Shown here piece after piece: positions 16,413 through 25,254 of a stretch of DNA of 64,000 bases. The notes below the pieces were generated by a model. It made no database searches and was not told where the DNA came from. It saw only the letters and a program-made list of their open reading frames with translations. This stretch comes from Streptomyces sp. NBC_01237. GTDB taxonomy: Bacteria > Actinomycetota > Actinomycetes > Streptomycetales > Streptomycetaceae. Location: positions 5,828,001 to 5,892,000 of the forward strand of contig NZ_CP108508.1 of NCBI RefSeq assembly GCF_035917275.1, in the 5' to 3' direction. Made by a program: the position numbers and the translations under genes. The stretch's first letter is position 1. Each line of letters opens with the position of its first letter.

Positions 16413-16814
16413 ATGAACGATTCTGTGGTGGTGGTGGCCGGAGCCGTCTGTGACCAGGGGCGGCTGCTGGCCGCCCGTCGCAGCGCACCGCCCGAGCTGG
16501 CCGGCCGCTGGGAACTGCCGGGCGGCAAGGTGGAACCGGGCGAGACCGGCGAGCAGGCGCTCGTACGGGAACTCCGCGAGGAGCTCGGCGTGGAGACGGA
16601 GGCGCTGGAGCGCATTCCGGGCGCCTGGCCGCTGAAGGCCGGATACGTCCTCCATGTCTGGACCGTGCGCCTGCTGTCCGGAGTGCCCCGGCCGCTTGAG
16701 GATCACGACGAGCTGCGCTGGCTCGCGCCCGACGAGGTGGACCAGGTCGACTGGCTGGACCAGGACCGGCCCGCCGTCGCGGAGGCCGTCCGCCGGATTC
16801 CCGCACGCCGGTGA
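16413..16814 (+). CDS. NUDIX hydrolase, MutT-like
   Basis: A 133-aa protein with a complete NUDIX box ('GGKVEPGETGEQALVRELREELGV', about residues 37-60, with the R-E-x-x-E-E metal ligands). Size and the opening 'VVVVAGAVCDQGRLLAARRSAPPELAGRWELPGGKVE' resemble MutT-type (8-oxo-)dGTP or CTP pyrophosphatases that clean the nucleotide pool. There is no clear Shine-Dalgarno sequence, and only about 60 bp separate it from the SPOR-like gene. The 3' end and the following non-coding DNA share a direct repeat (CGCCGGATTCCCGC), a probable small duplication. Confidence 0.88.
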   Translation: MNDSVVVVAGAVCDQGRLLAARRSAPPELAGRWELPGGKVEPGETGEQALVRELREELGVETEALERIPGAWPLKAGYVLHVWTVRLLSGVPRPLEDHDELRWLAPDEVDQVDWLDQDRPAVAEAVRRIPARR

Positions 16815-16864
16815 CACCGCGCCGGATTCCCGCGCGCCCATGACGAGGGCCGTCTGCCCGGGTC

Positions 16865-16904
16865 ATGCACCCGTACGACCCAGGCGATGCACCCGTACGA
16901 CCCA
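16865..16904. repeat. Two tandem 22-bp repeat units
   Basis: ATGCACCCGTACGACCCA occurs at 16865-16882 and again at 16887-16904, in the non-coding stretch before the HATPase gene. No function is evident. Confidence 0.85.
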
Positions 16905-17009
16905 TACGTCACGATGCGGGATAGTCCAGCCCGTATATCGGGTATGGGCCGGTTAGTACTCTTCTGTGCGGGGGTGCGCCCTCGTTGCTGGTCTTGGGAA
17001 GTGATCGGC

Positions 17010-17543
17010 GTGATCGATACCGAAGGCGACTGCGCCGAGTGGGCCTTTCCGGCGGCGCCGGGGTCCGTGCGCAGCGCCCGGCATGCGGTCCGCGACGCGT
17101 TGCGTGGCTGGGGGCTCGACGAGGTCTTCGGTGATGTGACCGTGCTGCTCGTCAGCGAGCTGGTGACCAATTCCCTGCGGTACGCCTCCGGTCCCATCGG
17201 CGTACGTCTGGTGCGGCCGAGCCCCGACGGGGCGTACGCCGGGGCACTCGGCGGAATCGGCGGTACTGGCAGTGCCGGTGGCTCCGGTGGCTCCGGCCGG
17301 AGCGCCCCCGCAGACGCCGGCGGGGACGGTTCCGAGAGCGTCACCGGTTCCCCGTCCGCCCATCACGGACTCCTCGTGGAAGTCTCTGATCCGCTTCCGG
17401 ATCCACCCACCGAACGCAGCGCGGGACCCGATGACGAAGGGGGCCGAGGACTACAGCTCGTGGCTTGTTCCGCACGTCGCTGGGGGACCCGGCGCGGAAA
17501 GAACGGCAAGACGGTGTGGTTCGAGCTGGCTCTCCCTGGTTAG
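17010..17543 (+). CDS. RsbW-like HATPase domain protein (probable anti-sigma or signalling kinase)
   Basis: A 177-aa GHKL ATPase of the serine-kinase anti-sigma type. It has the N-box 'LLVSELVTNSLRYA', the G1 box 'VEVSDPLPD' and the G2 box 'DDEGGRGLQLV'. A Gly/Ser-rich loop of about 45 residues separates the N-box strand from the G1 strand, longer than usual. Such proteins bind sigma factors or anti-sigma antagonists, and are abundant in Streptomyces. It lies 160 bp upstream of a phosphatase that ends in the same type of domain, so a shared pathway is plausible. The GTG was chosen for GGGAAG upstream; a GTG at 17001 is an alternative. Confidence 0.8.
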   Translation: MIDTEGDCAEWAFPAAPGSVRSARHAVRDALRGWGLDEVFGDVTVLLVSELVTNSLRYASGPIGVRLVRPSPDGAYAGALGGIGGTGSAGGSGGSGRSAPADAGGDGSESVTGSPSAHHGLLVEVSDPLPDPPTERSAGPDDEGGRGLQLVACSARRWGTRRGKNGKTVWFELALPG

Positions 17544-17702
17544 GAGTGGGGAGACGCGCAACGATCACCGGAGGTCGGGCAGAACCCTGGCTGAAAGGGA
17601 CCGAGACCTTGCTGTGATCGTGAACGCCGTGTCGGTCGGGGCCGTAGTACTGAATACTGCGTGCAGGACCGGTCCGGTGTGTGAGCTGGAGGGGACGGTC
17701 GC

Positions 17703-20291
17703 GTGAGCGAAATACCTGGGACAGCGGGCGACATCGTGTGGCAGAGCAGCCCGCCTGGCTCGATCTACGACTACATCAGGGTCGCCTCTTTCTCGATCGG
17801 GCCCGACGGGTTGATCGAGCAGTGGAGCCGGCGGGCCGCCGGTCTGTTCGGCATGGCCTCGCACGAGGCGGTCGGCCGGGACCCGGTCGATGCGTTCATG
17901 CCCGCCGAGCTGCGCCCGGAGGGCCATCGGCGGGTCGGTGAAATCCTCGACGGCAAGGAGTGGACGGGACTCGTCCCGTTCCGGATGCCGGGTGAGGGCG
18001 GTGCGCACGGGCTGGCGGAGATCTATGTCATGCCGAGTCTGACGGCAGCGGGTGAACGGGCCGCGCTCTGTATCGTCGTGGACGTCCGGGCGCTGCGCCA
18101 CATCGAGACGGACCTCGCCGCCTCGCAGGCGATATTCGGTCAATCTCCTTTCGGCTTCGTACTGTTCGGCACGGACTTCACGGTCGTCCGGGCCAACCAG
18201 CGCTTCGCGACGGTCTTCGGCGGAGCCGCCGACGACCACCGGGGCCGTACGGTCGACGACTATCTCGCCCGGCCCGAGGCCGAGCGTCTCTCCGCCACTC
18301 TGAAGCGGGTCCTGGAGACCGGCGAATCCGTGACCGACCTCCAGCTGATCGGCACCGCACCGGGCGACACCGGCCGCCGCCACTGGTCCATGAACCTGTA
18401 CCGGGTGCACAGCGGGTCGGGCCGGCCCGTCGGTATCGCCGGACTGGCCACCGATGTCACCCGCCGCCAGATCGCCGCCCGCGAAGCGGCCAGCGCCCGA
18501 CGCAATCTCGCCCTCCTGAACGAGGCGGGCGCCCGTATCGGCACCTCCCTCGACCTGGAGACCACCGCTCGCGAGCTGCTCGACGTCGCCGTCCCCGGCT
18601 TCTGCGACCTCGCCTCCGTCGACCTGTACCAGGGACTGCTCTCCGGCGACGAGGCCCCGCCCGGCAGCGGGGGCGCACCGCACGGCGAGTCCGGCGGCGG
18701 CTCCGCCGAACTGCGCAGGGTGGCCCATGCCAGCGCCGTCGTCGACGCGATGCCGGCCGCCGTGTCCGGCATCACCGCTCCGGGGCCGGCCGGCACGTCT
18801 CCCGCACTCGGCTCGGTGCACCGCTTCCCCTACGGTTCCCCGTGCGCCGTCGCCCTGCGCACCGGCCACGTCGAGGACGTTCCCGGCGACGGCCTCGGCT
18901 TCGTGCAGTCCACGCTCGCCGTGCCGATGGTCGCCCACGACACCGTCGTCGGACTCGTCCAGTTCTCCCGTACGAAGGGCAGTGAACCCTTCGGGGAGCG
19001 CGACCGGGCGCTGGCCACCGAACTCGCCGCCCGAGCCGCCGTCTGCATCGACAACGCCCGTCTCTACCGCCGTGAACACGAGCGCGCGCTGATACTCCAG
19101 CGCAGCCTCCTCCCGCCCGGCGACCCGGAGGCCGCGGGCCTGGACATCGCCTGCCGCTATCTGCCCGGCAACACCGCCACCGAGGTCGGCGGCGACTGGT
19201 TCGACGTGATCGAACTGCCCGGACACCGCACGGCCCTGGTCGTCGGTGACGTCATGGGCCGCGGGCTGCGGGCCGCCGTCGCCATGGGTGAACTGCGCAC
19301 CGCGGTACGGACCCTGGCCCTCCTCGACCTGGAACCCGCCGAGGTGCTCTCCGCCCTCGACGAGGTCGCCCGGGGGCTCGGCACCCCCGGCGGCGGGGGC
19401 TTCGGCGGGGGCGGCGGAGCGCAGTGGCCCTCCCGCGTCGCGCACAAGTCCCGCGAGGCGGACCTGTCCGAGGTCTATCTGGCGACCTGTGTCTACGCCG
19501 TCTACGACCCGGTCACCCGGCGCTGCACCTTCGCCAACGCCGGTCACCTCCCTCCGCTCGTGGCCGAGCCGGGCCAGCCGGCCCAGCTTCTCGACGTACC
19601 GCCGGGGATGCCGCTCGGCGTCGGCGGCGAGCCGTTCGAGGAGGTCGAGGTGGAGCTGAAGGAGGGTGCCCTCCTCGCCCTCTACACGGACGGCCTCGTC
19701 GAGTCCCGCGACCATCCGCTCGAAGAGGGGCTCCAGGCGTTCCGCGCGGCCCTGACCGCCCCCGAGCAGCCGCTGGAGAACGTCTGCGACCACGTCCTGA
19801 GCACCCTGGACACCGGGCACGGGGAGGACGACATCGCTCTGCTGATGGCACGTGTCCAGGGGCTGGCGGTGGAAGCCGTCGGCGACTGGCGGCTGCCGCC
19901 CGAGCCCCGCTCCGTGGGCCGCGCCCGTGAGCTGGCCCGCTCCCAGCTGCTCGCCTGGGACCTGGACGACCTGGTGGACACCACCGAACTCCTCGTCAGC
20001 GAGCTGGTCACCAACGCCCTGCGGTACGGCGAGGGCGAGATCCGGCTCCGGCTGCTCCGTGACCGTACGCTCGTGTGCGAGGTCTGGGACGCGGGGCTCG
20101 TCCAGCCCCGGCGGCGCCGGGCCCGCGACACCGACGAGGGCGGGCGCGGGCTGCAACTGGTCGGACTGCTGAGCGCCGCCTGGGGGTCCAGGCGGACACC
20201 GCGCGGCAAGACCGTCTGGTTCGAACTGCCCCTGCCCGACGGCGCCCCGGCCGGTGAGCTCTCGGTGGAGCAGCTGCTGAGCATGTACTGA
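17703..20291 (+). CDS. PAS-PAS-GAF-SpoIIE (PP2C) phosphatase with C-terminal HATPase
   Basis: A large 862-aa cytosolic signalling protein. The order is: PAS (about 20-130, 'IGPDGLIEQWSRRAAGLFGM'), a second PAS (about 140-265, 'FGFVLFGTDFTVVRANQRF'), GAF (about 275-465, 'GARIGTSLDLETTARELLDVAVPGF' to 'AAVCIDNARLY'), a SpoIIE-type PP2C (about 475-715) and an HATPase (about 730-850, 'LLVSELVTNALRYG', 'DTDEGGRGLQL'). The phosphatase keeps its metal-binding acids in 'VGGDWFDVI', 'VVGDVMGRG', 'LYTDGLVES' and 'GEDDIALL'. Combining a phosphatase and an RsbW-like kinase in one chain suggests control of an anti-sigma antagonist in response to a sensed ligand. A Gly-rich loop interrupts the PP2C domain. 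It starts at GTG. Confidence 0.92.
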   Translation: MSEIPGTAGDIVWQSSPPGSIYDYIRVASFSIGPDGLIEQWSRRAAGLFGMASHEAVGRDPVDAFMPAELRPEGHRRVGEILDGKEWTGLVPFRMPGEGGAHGLAEIYVMPSLTAAGERAALCIVVDVRALRHIETDLAASQAIFGQSPFGFVLFGTDFTVVRANQRFATVFGGAADDHRGRTVDDYLARPEAERLSATLKRVLETGESVTDLQLIGTAPGDTGRRHWSMNLYRVHSGSGRPVGIAGLATDVTRRQIAAREAASARRNLALLNEAGARIGTSLDLETTARELLDVAVPGFCDLASVDLYQGLLSGDEAPPGSGGAPHGESGGGSAELRRVAHASAVVDAMPAAVSGITAPGPAGTSPALGSVHRFPYGSPCAVALRTGHVEDVPGDGLGFVQSTLAVPMVAHDTVVGLVQFSRTKGSEPFGERDRALATELAARAAVCIDNARLYRREHERALILQRSLLPPGDPEAAGLDIACRYLPGNTATEVGGDWFDVIELPGHRTALVVGDVMGRGLRAAVAMGELRTAVRTLALLDLEPAEVLSALDEVARGLGTPGGGGFGGGGGAQWPSRVAHKSREADLSEVYLATCVYAVYDPVTRRCTFANAGHLPPLVAEPGQPAQLLDVPPGMPLGVGGEPFEEVEVELKEGALLALYTDGLVESRDHPLEEGLQAFRAALTAPEQPLENVCDHVLSTLDTGHGEDDIALLMARVQGLAVEAVGDWRLPPEPRSVGRARELARSQLLAWDLDDLVDTTELLVSELVTNALRYGEGEIRLRLLRDRTLVCEVWDAGLVQPRRRRARDTDEGGRGLQLVGLLSAAWGSRRTPRGKTVWFELPLPDGAPAGELSVEQLLSMY

Positions 20292-20303
20292 GCCTTGGGA
20301 GTG

Positions 20304-20357
20304 GACGGGAGGGGAAGCCGGACCGCGGGCCGGTGCCGCGTTCTGTGGCCTCCCGTC
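20304..20357. terminator. Bidirectional terminator between the phosphatase gene and pspA
   Basis: GACGGGAGG (20304-20312) pairs with CCTCCCGTC (20349-20357), with a second CCGG/CCGG pairing inside. It lies between convergent genes; its right arm reaches the pspA stop. Confidence 0.6.
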
Positions 20358-21069
20358 ACGAGCCCGCCTTCAGGGCCGCCAGCCGCGCCGCCACCTCCGC
20401 GCTCTCGCCCAGGCTGTCCAGCTGCTCGAACTGGGCGTCCAGCGACGACGCGGCGAGCTCCTGCTTGCCCAGCGCCCTGGCCTCCTCGCGCCGGACCTTG
20501 TCCTCGAAGCGGCTCAGTTCGCTCGTCGGGTCGAGCACGTCGATGTTCTTGACGGCGTCCATCATCTGGTTCTGCGCCTGGGCGGACTTGGCGCGTGCGA
20601 CCAGCTCGTCGCGCTTGGACGTCAGCTCCGTCAGCTTGCCCTTCATCTGGTCCAGGCCCGACTTGAGCTTGTCCACCACCTCCGTCTGCGAGGCGATGGT
20701 GGGCTCCGCCGTCCTCGCCTCCTGCTCCGACCGGAGCTGACGGCCCAGGGCGACCTTGGCCAGGTTGTCGAACGTGTCCGCCTCGGCCGCCGAGCCCGCC
20801 GCGCGCAGCTCGTCGGCCTTCCGGCTGGCCGCGAGCGCCTTCCCGCCCCACTCGGCCGCCGCGTCGACGTCCTCCCGGTGGTCCTGCTCCATCAGCCGGA
20901 GGTTGCCGATGGTGGCGGCCACCGCCTGCTCGGCCTCCGCGATGTTGTTCGTGTAGTCCCGGATCAGCTGGTCCAGCATCTTCTGCGGGTCCTCCGCCTG
21001 GTCGATCAGGGCGTTGATGTTGGCCTTCGCCAGCTGGGTGACGCGGCCCAGAATGGTCTGCTTGGTCAT
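20356..21069 (-). CDS. pspA: PspA/IM30 (Vipp1) family membrane-stress protein
   Basis: A 237-aa almost entirely helical protein. It starts 'MTKQTILGRVTQLAKANINALIDQAEDPQKMLDQLIRDYTNNI', the amphipathic helix and conserved 'D-P-x-x-M-L-D-Q' of PspA. Long Ala/Glu/Lys/Arg coiled coils follow. PspA proteins assemble on the cytoplasmic membrane and maintain it during envelope stress; they resemble ESCRT-III. The Shine-Dalgarno is GAAGGAG. It lies 128 bp downstream of the TPM-domain gene on the same strand and is probably co-transcribed, a pairing I recall in other streptomycetes. A pyrimidine-rich tract (in mRNA) separates the two genes. Confidence 0.92.
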   Translation of the reverse strand: MTKQTILGRVTQLAKANINALIDQAEDPQKMLDQLIRDYTNNIAEAEQAVAATIGNLRLMEQDHREDVDAAAEWGGKALAASRKADELRAAGSAAEADTFDNLAKVALGRQLRSEQEARTAEPTIASQTEVVDKLKSGLDQMKGKLTELTSKRDELVARAKSAQAQNQMMDAVKNIDVLDPTSELSRFEDKVRREEARALGKQELAASSLDAQFEQLDSLGESAEVAARLAALKAGS

Positions 21070-21090
21070 GGCACTGCTCCTTCGACGACG

Positions 21091-21195
21091 AACGGAGGAC
21101 GGGAAGAGGAGGGAAGAGGGCGGGAAGAGCTGAGAGGCGAGAGGTACGAGAGCGGGGGAGGGAGAGGGGAGCGGAAGGGGAAGGGGAGCGGAAGG
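21091..21195. repeat. About 105-bp polypurine tract with GGGGAGCGGAA repeats
   Basis: On the + strand this stretch is almost entirely A and G, with imperfect repeats of AGGGGAGCGGAAGGGGA at its right end. In the mRNA of the opposite-strand genes it is a C/U-rich spacer between the TPM gene and pspA. It may reflect slippage. Confidence 0.8.
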
Positions 21196-21197
21196 GG

Positions 21198-23288
21198 TCA
21201 GAAGCGGCCTCCGCCGCCCCGCCTGCCACGGGTGCCCCCGCCGCCGAAACTGCCCGGCCCCCCGAGGGACCCGCCCCCGAAGCCGCCGCCCATGCCGCCG
21301 CCCCGGCCGCCCCCGCCGAGCAGTCCGCCGAGGATGATGCCGCCGAGTACCGCCCCGCCCATGCCACCGCCCCCTCCGCCCATGCCGCCGCCCGGACCCT
21401 GCTGGTTCCCGAAGCCGCGTACGTCCTGTTCGGCCAGGCTCCGCGCCTGCCCGGCCAGCGCGTCCGCCTGCTGCGCCTCGGCCAGCGCGCCCTGCGCGTC
21501 GTCCGTCCCCGCCAGCTCCCCGGCCCGCTCCCAGCGCCGCTGGGCCTCCGCGAGACGGGTGCGGGCCTGGCTGCCGACCGCGCCGCGGTTCGTGGTGATG
21601 TAGTCGGCCGCCGCCGCGATCGCGGAACGGGCGGTGAGCATCGCCTGATCGAGGAGCGACCGCGCCCGCCGGTGGCCCTGCTCCTGCTCGCGTGCCCCGG
21701 CCAGCGCCTCGTCCAGCGCGGTGTCCGCCTCCTCCACCCTGCGCAGGGCGTCGACGGGGTCGTGACGACCGGCCGCCACCTCACCGCGCACATCGGTGAG
21801 CACCGATTCGGCGCGAGCGATCCGGCCGCGCAGATCCGCGGTCGAGACCCCCTCCGCGGTGCCCTCCAGCAGACCGCCCGCGTCGGCCAGGTCCGTCTCC
21901 GTCTCGGTGAGCGCCGCCGGGAGCCTGTCCGACGCCTCGCCGAGCTCCGCGGCCCGCCGGTCCACGGCGTCGGCCAGGGTGGCCGCCTGCCCGACCGCCC
22001 CCTCGGAGGCCCGGACGTACACCGCGGCCTTGGAGTTGTCGCCGTCGTCCACCGCCTGGCGGGCCTGGTTGAGGCTCGCCGTGGCGAAGACGAGCCGGTC
22101 CTTGGCCTGTTCGATGCCGTCCGCCACGGGAGCGACGGCCGAGTCCGCGTACCGGCCGCGCAGTCCGGTCAGGGTCTCCTCGGCGGCCGTGATCCGCCCG
22201 GTGAGCTCGCGGAACGTGGTCTCGACGGTGGCCAGGGCCTGCGGAGCGGTACGTTCCAGGGCGCGCAGCCGGTCGAAGTCCTCGGTCACCGTGTCGAGCC
22301 GTTCATTGGCGTCCGCGCAGCGGCTGATGATCTCGTCGAGCATCCGGCGGCGCGTCGCGTCGTCCTCGGGGAAGGCGTCGTCGAGCTGCTGGCGCAGCCG
22401 GAAGGCGGCGGTCAGCCCGGCCTTCGCCCGGGTGACGGCCTCGGTGAAGGGCGCGGCGGCCTCCTCGCCGAACTGGGCGGTGGCGAAACCGAGTTCCTCC
22501 TCGCTGGTGCGCACCGCGTCATCGGTGTCCACCAGCGCTCCCTTCGCCTGCGCGTCGAGTTCGGGCAGGGCCATCAGCGGCTCCGGCGCACCGCCCCCGC
22601 CGCCCCATCCGCCCGCGGCGGGGGTCGTGCGGCCCGTCATGCGCCGCTTGCGCCGGGTGTACGCGTAGACGGCGACCGCGCCCGCGCCGACGACGAGGGC
22701 CACCGGCAGGACCAGATCCCCGGCGCTCGTGGAGTTGGAGGAGCCCGTTCCGGGGTCGGCGGGGCCCGGTGTGAGGGCGGGGGTCGGTACCGGCTGCCCG
22801 GCCAGCACGGCGGAGTAGCCGTCGGCCGCTCCGATCGCTGCACCGGCCCAGTCGTTCTGCCGGAGGGCGGGTTCGATCGCGGTGGCCGCCACGTCATGGA
22901 GCTGGGAGTCGGTGAGCCGGGAGCCCGCGTCGACGGAGTAGGCGTACTGCCGGTCGTGGGTGGCGACGGAGAGCAGCACGTCGTCCTGGCCCAGACCGTT
23001 GCGGTTCGCGGTCTCATCGGCCCAGGTCTGCGCGGACCGGCCGGAGAAATCACGTACGTACACCACGAAGAGCTGGACGCGGCGGTCCGTGTAGAGCCGG
23101 TCGAGGGCCGCCGCGACCTCTGCCCGACGGTTGCCGAGCGCCCCCACCTTGTCGGTGATCTGCCCGTCGCGGGACAGCGTGGCAGGGCCGTCGGCCCGTG
23201 CGGTCACGGCGGCGGGCAGAGCGAGCCAGCACAGCGCCAGCAAGGCGCTGAGCAGGGCCCTGCCGGGTATCGGACTCCGGATACGCAT
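21198..23288 (-). CDS. TPM-domain membrane protein with coiled coils and Gly-rich C-terminus
   Basis: A 696-aa exported membrane protein. After a signal peptide ('ALLSALLALCWLALPAAVTARA') comes a TPM (PF04536-type) domain ('SRDGQITDKVGALGNRRAEVAAAL...VQLFVVYVRDFSGRSAQTWADETANRNGLGQDDVLLSVATHDRQY'). One membrane helix ('LVLPVALVVGAGAVAVYAYT') and a basic 'RRKRRM' stop-transfer follow. The cytoplasmic part is about 400 residues of helical coiled coil rich in Ala, Glu and Arg. The last 65 residues are nearly pure Gly with Met, Arg and Phe. TPM proteins act in photosystem repair in plants; the bacterial role is unclear. The neighbouring pspA suggests membrane maintenance. An upstream ATG at 23303 is an alternative. 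Confidence 0.85.
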   Translation of the reverse strand: MRIRSPIPGRALLSALLALCWLALPAAVTARADGPATLSRDGQITDKVGALGNRRAEVAAALDRLYTDRRVQLFVVYVRDFSGRSAQTWADETANRNGLGQDDVLLSVATHDRQYAYSVDAGSRLTDSQLHDVAATAIEPALRQNDWAGAAIGAADGYSAVLAGQPVPTPALTPGPADPGTGSSNSTSAGDLVLPVALVVGAGAVAVYAYTRRKRRMTGRTTPAAGGWGGGGGAPEPLMALPELDAQAKGALVDTDDAVRTSEEELGFATAQFGEEAAAPFTEAVTRAKAGLTAAFRLRQQLDDAFPEDDATRRRMLDEIISRCADANERLDTVTEDFDRLRALERTAPQALATVETTFRELTGRITAAEETLTGLRGRYADSAVAPVADGIEQAKDRLVFATASLNQARQAVDDGDNSKAAVYVRASEGAVGQAATLADAVDRRAAELGEASDRLPAALTETETDLADAGGLLEGTAEGVSTADLRGRIARAESVLTDVRGEVAAGRHDPVDALRRVEEADTALDEALAGAREQEQGHRRARSLLDQAMLTARSAIAAAADYITTNRGAVGSQARTRLAEAQRRWERAGELAGTDDAQGALAEAQQADALAGQARSLAEQDVRGFGNQQGPGGGMGGGGGGMGGAVLGGIILGGLLGGGGRGGGMGGGFGGGSLGGPGSFGGGGTRGRRGGGGRF

Positions 23289-23410
23289 CACAGGCGGCAT
23301 CACATTTGTGAGGCTATGTCCACCCTCGGTGACCCGCTACCGGGAGGCCCGTCGCCCCGGAGCCGACCGGCCGGCCGGGTAACGGGCCCCCGGCCGGCCG
23401 GTCCGCGCCC

Positions 23411-24931
23411 TCAGATGGAGAAACGCTCCTTGGCGAGCAGCGGGCGCACCCGGGAGCGGAAACCGCCGGTCCGGAACGGCGCCTGAAGCAGACCGGGGCG
23501 GATCGCCTGGGCCAGCGCCGCCGCGATCATCCCCTGGTCGAGGGCGAGCATGAAGTCGCTGACCCGGCCGGTGCCGACGTTCACGGAGTCCCGGAAGCCG
23601 TAGCCGTCGTGGTACGCGCCGAAGTCCCGGTCCAGCGCCCGCAGGTTGGCGACCGCCTCCTGGGGGGCGTACGGCAGGGCGAGGAACGAGGCGTGCGGGG
23701 TGACCACGCCATTGGTGAACGCGGACGCGGGCGGCAGCGGTTCGCCGTCGGTGGTGTACGTCCGGTCGGTGTTGGAGGCGTAGCCGTCCACCTGCATGCC
23801 GAGCGCGTCGACGCCGTACTCCTGGTAGCCGCCCTCGGGGATGTTCGAGGGGGAGAAGCCCCAGTACCCGTACTGCGCCTCCCGCATGCCGTGCTCGATC
23901 TGGCTCCGGACGTAGCGCTGGTGGGTGCGGCCCCAGGACCGCGGCGACCACTCCGGCTCCGGTACGAACAGCGGCACCATCAGCGCCTCGAACATCGAGC
24001 CGCCCCAGGTGGGGACGATCTTCCGGCCGCGGTGGGTGTAGTGCCCCTGCCAGACGCGTACGCCGTCCATGGCGACGTAACTGCCCTGCGGATACTGCTC
24101 CTGCCCGTGCTCGGGAAGCATCGTGCGCAGCAGGTGCCAGTAGTGGTCACCGGGCAGCGAGCCGTCCGCGATGCCCAGGTAACTGGCCATCCGGGGCTCG
24201 GTGTTGAGCGCCCCGTAGTGGTGGCCCGTGGGCTCCTCGGTGTCGGTCCAGAACCCGCCGCGCAGCTGGCCGGGGCCCGCGACCGGATCGGCCGGGTCGA
24301 AGGGCGTGTAGTAGTACGACCAGTCGGCGTCCGCGAGGATGCGCGCGATGCGCGGGCGCAGCGACGGCGCGGCGTCGGCGGCGATCCGCAGTCCGGTGAC
24401 CAGCCATGCGTTGTCGACCGAGGAGAGGAACGGGCGGACGGGGTCGCCGGTGCCCGGCCACTGGGTCAGCACCGAACCGTCGTGCGCGTCGTACCAGTTG
24501 AGCCAGAAGCCGTGGTGGCGCTCCAGCTTCTCGACGGCCGCGACGGTCCGCTCCAGCTTGCGGAGCATCGCGCCCTCGCCGATCACCCCGAGCCCGGCGG
24601 CGGCGACGGTCGACCACAGACCGCAACCGATGTTGGTGGGCGAGGTCTGGCGGGACTGCACGGGCGCGCCGGAGCCGCTGACGTCGATCTTGTCGGTGGC
24701 GAGACCGAAGTCGGTCGTCATCGCCTCGATGGAACGGTAGGTGTCGCGGAACCAGCGCAGCAGCTGCCCGCTGTCGACGGAGTGCGGCGAGTGGGCGCCG
24801 CGGCCCGCTCCGGCCGCGGACCCGGCGGTGCGGGCGGGCGACGGTGCGGCGGTGGCGGGTGCGGCTACGGCCCCGAGGGAGAGGGCCGCTGCCCCTGTCC
24901 CTGTGGCGGCGAGAAACGTGCGACGGTCCAT
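23411..24931 (-). CDS. Secreted PF10091 'glucoamylase'-family enzyme (GH144-like)
   Basis: A 506-aa protein with a twin-arginine signal ('MDRRTFLAATGTGAAALSLGAVAAPATA'). The body shows the helical-barrel features of the PF10091 family: 'TDFGLATDKIDV', 'TSPTNIGCGLWSTVAAA', 'GFWLNWYDAHDG', 'SVDNAWLVTGL', 'PTWGGSMFEALMVPLF', 'WGFSPSNIP' and 'GVVTPHASFLALPYAP'. Characterised relatives include GH144 endo-beta-1,2-glucanases. The neighbouring GH1, sugar importer and LacI gene support a role in making importable oligosaccharides outside the cell. It is separated from GH1 by two hairpins, so it probably has its own promoter. The start was set at the Tat motif. Confidence 0.78.
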   Translation of the reverse strand: MDRRTFLAATGTGAAALSLGAVAAPATAAPSPARTAGSAAGAGRGAHSPHSVDSGQLLRWFRDTYRSIEAMTTDFGLATDKIDVSGSGAPVQSRQTSPTNIGCGLWSTVAAAGLGVIGEGAMLRKLERTVAAVEKLERHHGFWLNWYDAHDGSVLTQWPGTGDPVRPFLSSVDNAWLVTGLRIAADAAPSLRPRIARILADADWSYYYTPFDPADPVAGPGQLRGGFWTDTEEPTGHHYGALNTEPRMASYLGIADGSLPGDHYWHLLRTMLPEHGQEQYPQGSYVAMDGVRVWQGHYTHRGRKIVPTWGGSMFEALMVPLFVPEPEWSPRSWGRTHQRYVRSQIEHGMREAQYGYWGFSPSNIPEGGYQEYGVDALGMQVDGYASNTDRTYTTDGEPLPPASAFTNGVVTPHASFLALPYAPQEAVANLRALDRDFGAYHDGYGFRDSVNVGTGRVSDFMLALDQGMIAAALAQAIRPGLLQAPFRTGGFRSRVRPLLAKERFSI

Positions 24932-25254
24932 GAAGGTCCAGCTCCCTGTGGCAGAAGGGGGAAGGGGGAAGTTCGTGGCGTGCTCGGCGGCGGCCGCACA
25001 ACGGCGGCGGTCGCGGGTGTGACAGGGCGGGGCGTGACGCGGGGGTGGTGCGGGGCGCGGCCCGGCGGGCGGCGGAGCCCCGGATGTGCGCGGGCGGCCG
25101 GAGCCACGGGGCTCCGGCCGCACCGGACGGCGGGCGGCGGCATCGGCGACGGGCGCCGACGACGCCGGGGAGGTACGGGAGCCGGCGGCCGTCAGGTGCG
25201 CCGGCTCCCGTACCGGAGGGAGCCGTCAGGTGGCTCCCGGTCAGGGGTGGCCGG
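24932..25254 (-). other. 323-bp gap between the GH1 and GH144-like genes
   Basis: Very GC-rich and without a credible gene. Its right side holds two adjacent hairpins behind the GH1 stop, which share the loop sequence GTCAGGT. The left 200 bp must hold the promoter of the GH144-like gene, but no clear promoter or LacI-type operator is visible. Confidence 0.6.
25174..25238 (-). terminator. Two tandem hairpins after the GH1 gene
   Basis: The first is a perfect 14-bp stem (TACGGGAGCCGGCG, 25174-25187, with 25199-25212). The second is a 7-bp stem (GGGAGCC 25218-25224 with GGCTCCC 25232-25238). Both loops contain GTCAGGT, so the second hairpin looks like a partial duplicate of the first. Confidence 0.75.

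Noticed and set aside
17565..20156. An 863-codon minus-strand frame opposite the PAS-GAF-PP2C gene
   Set aside because: The plus-strand frame has complete phosphatase and HATPase motifs; the antisense frame has none.
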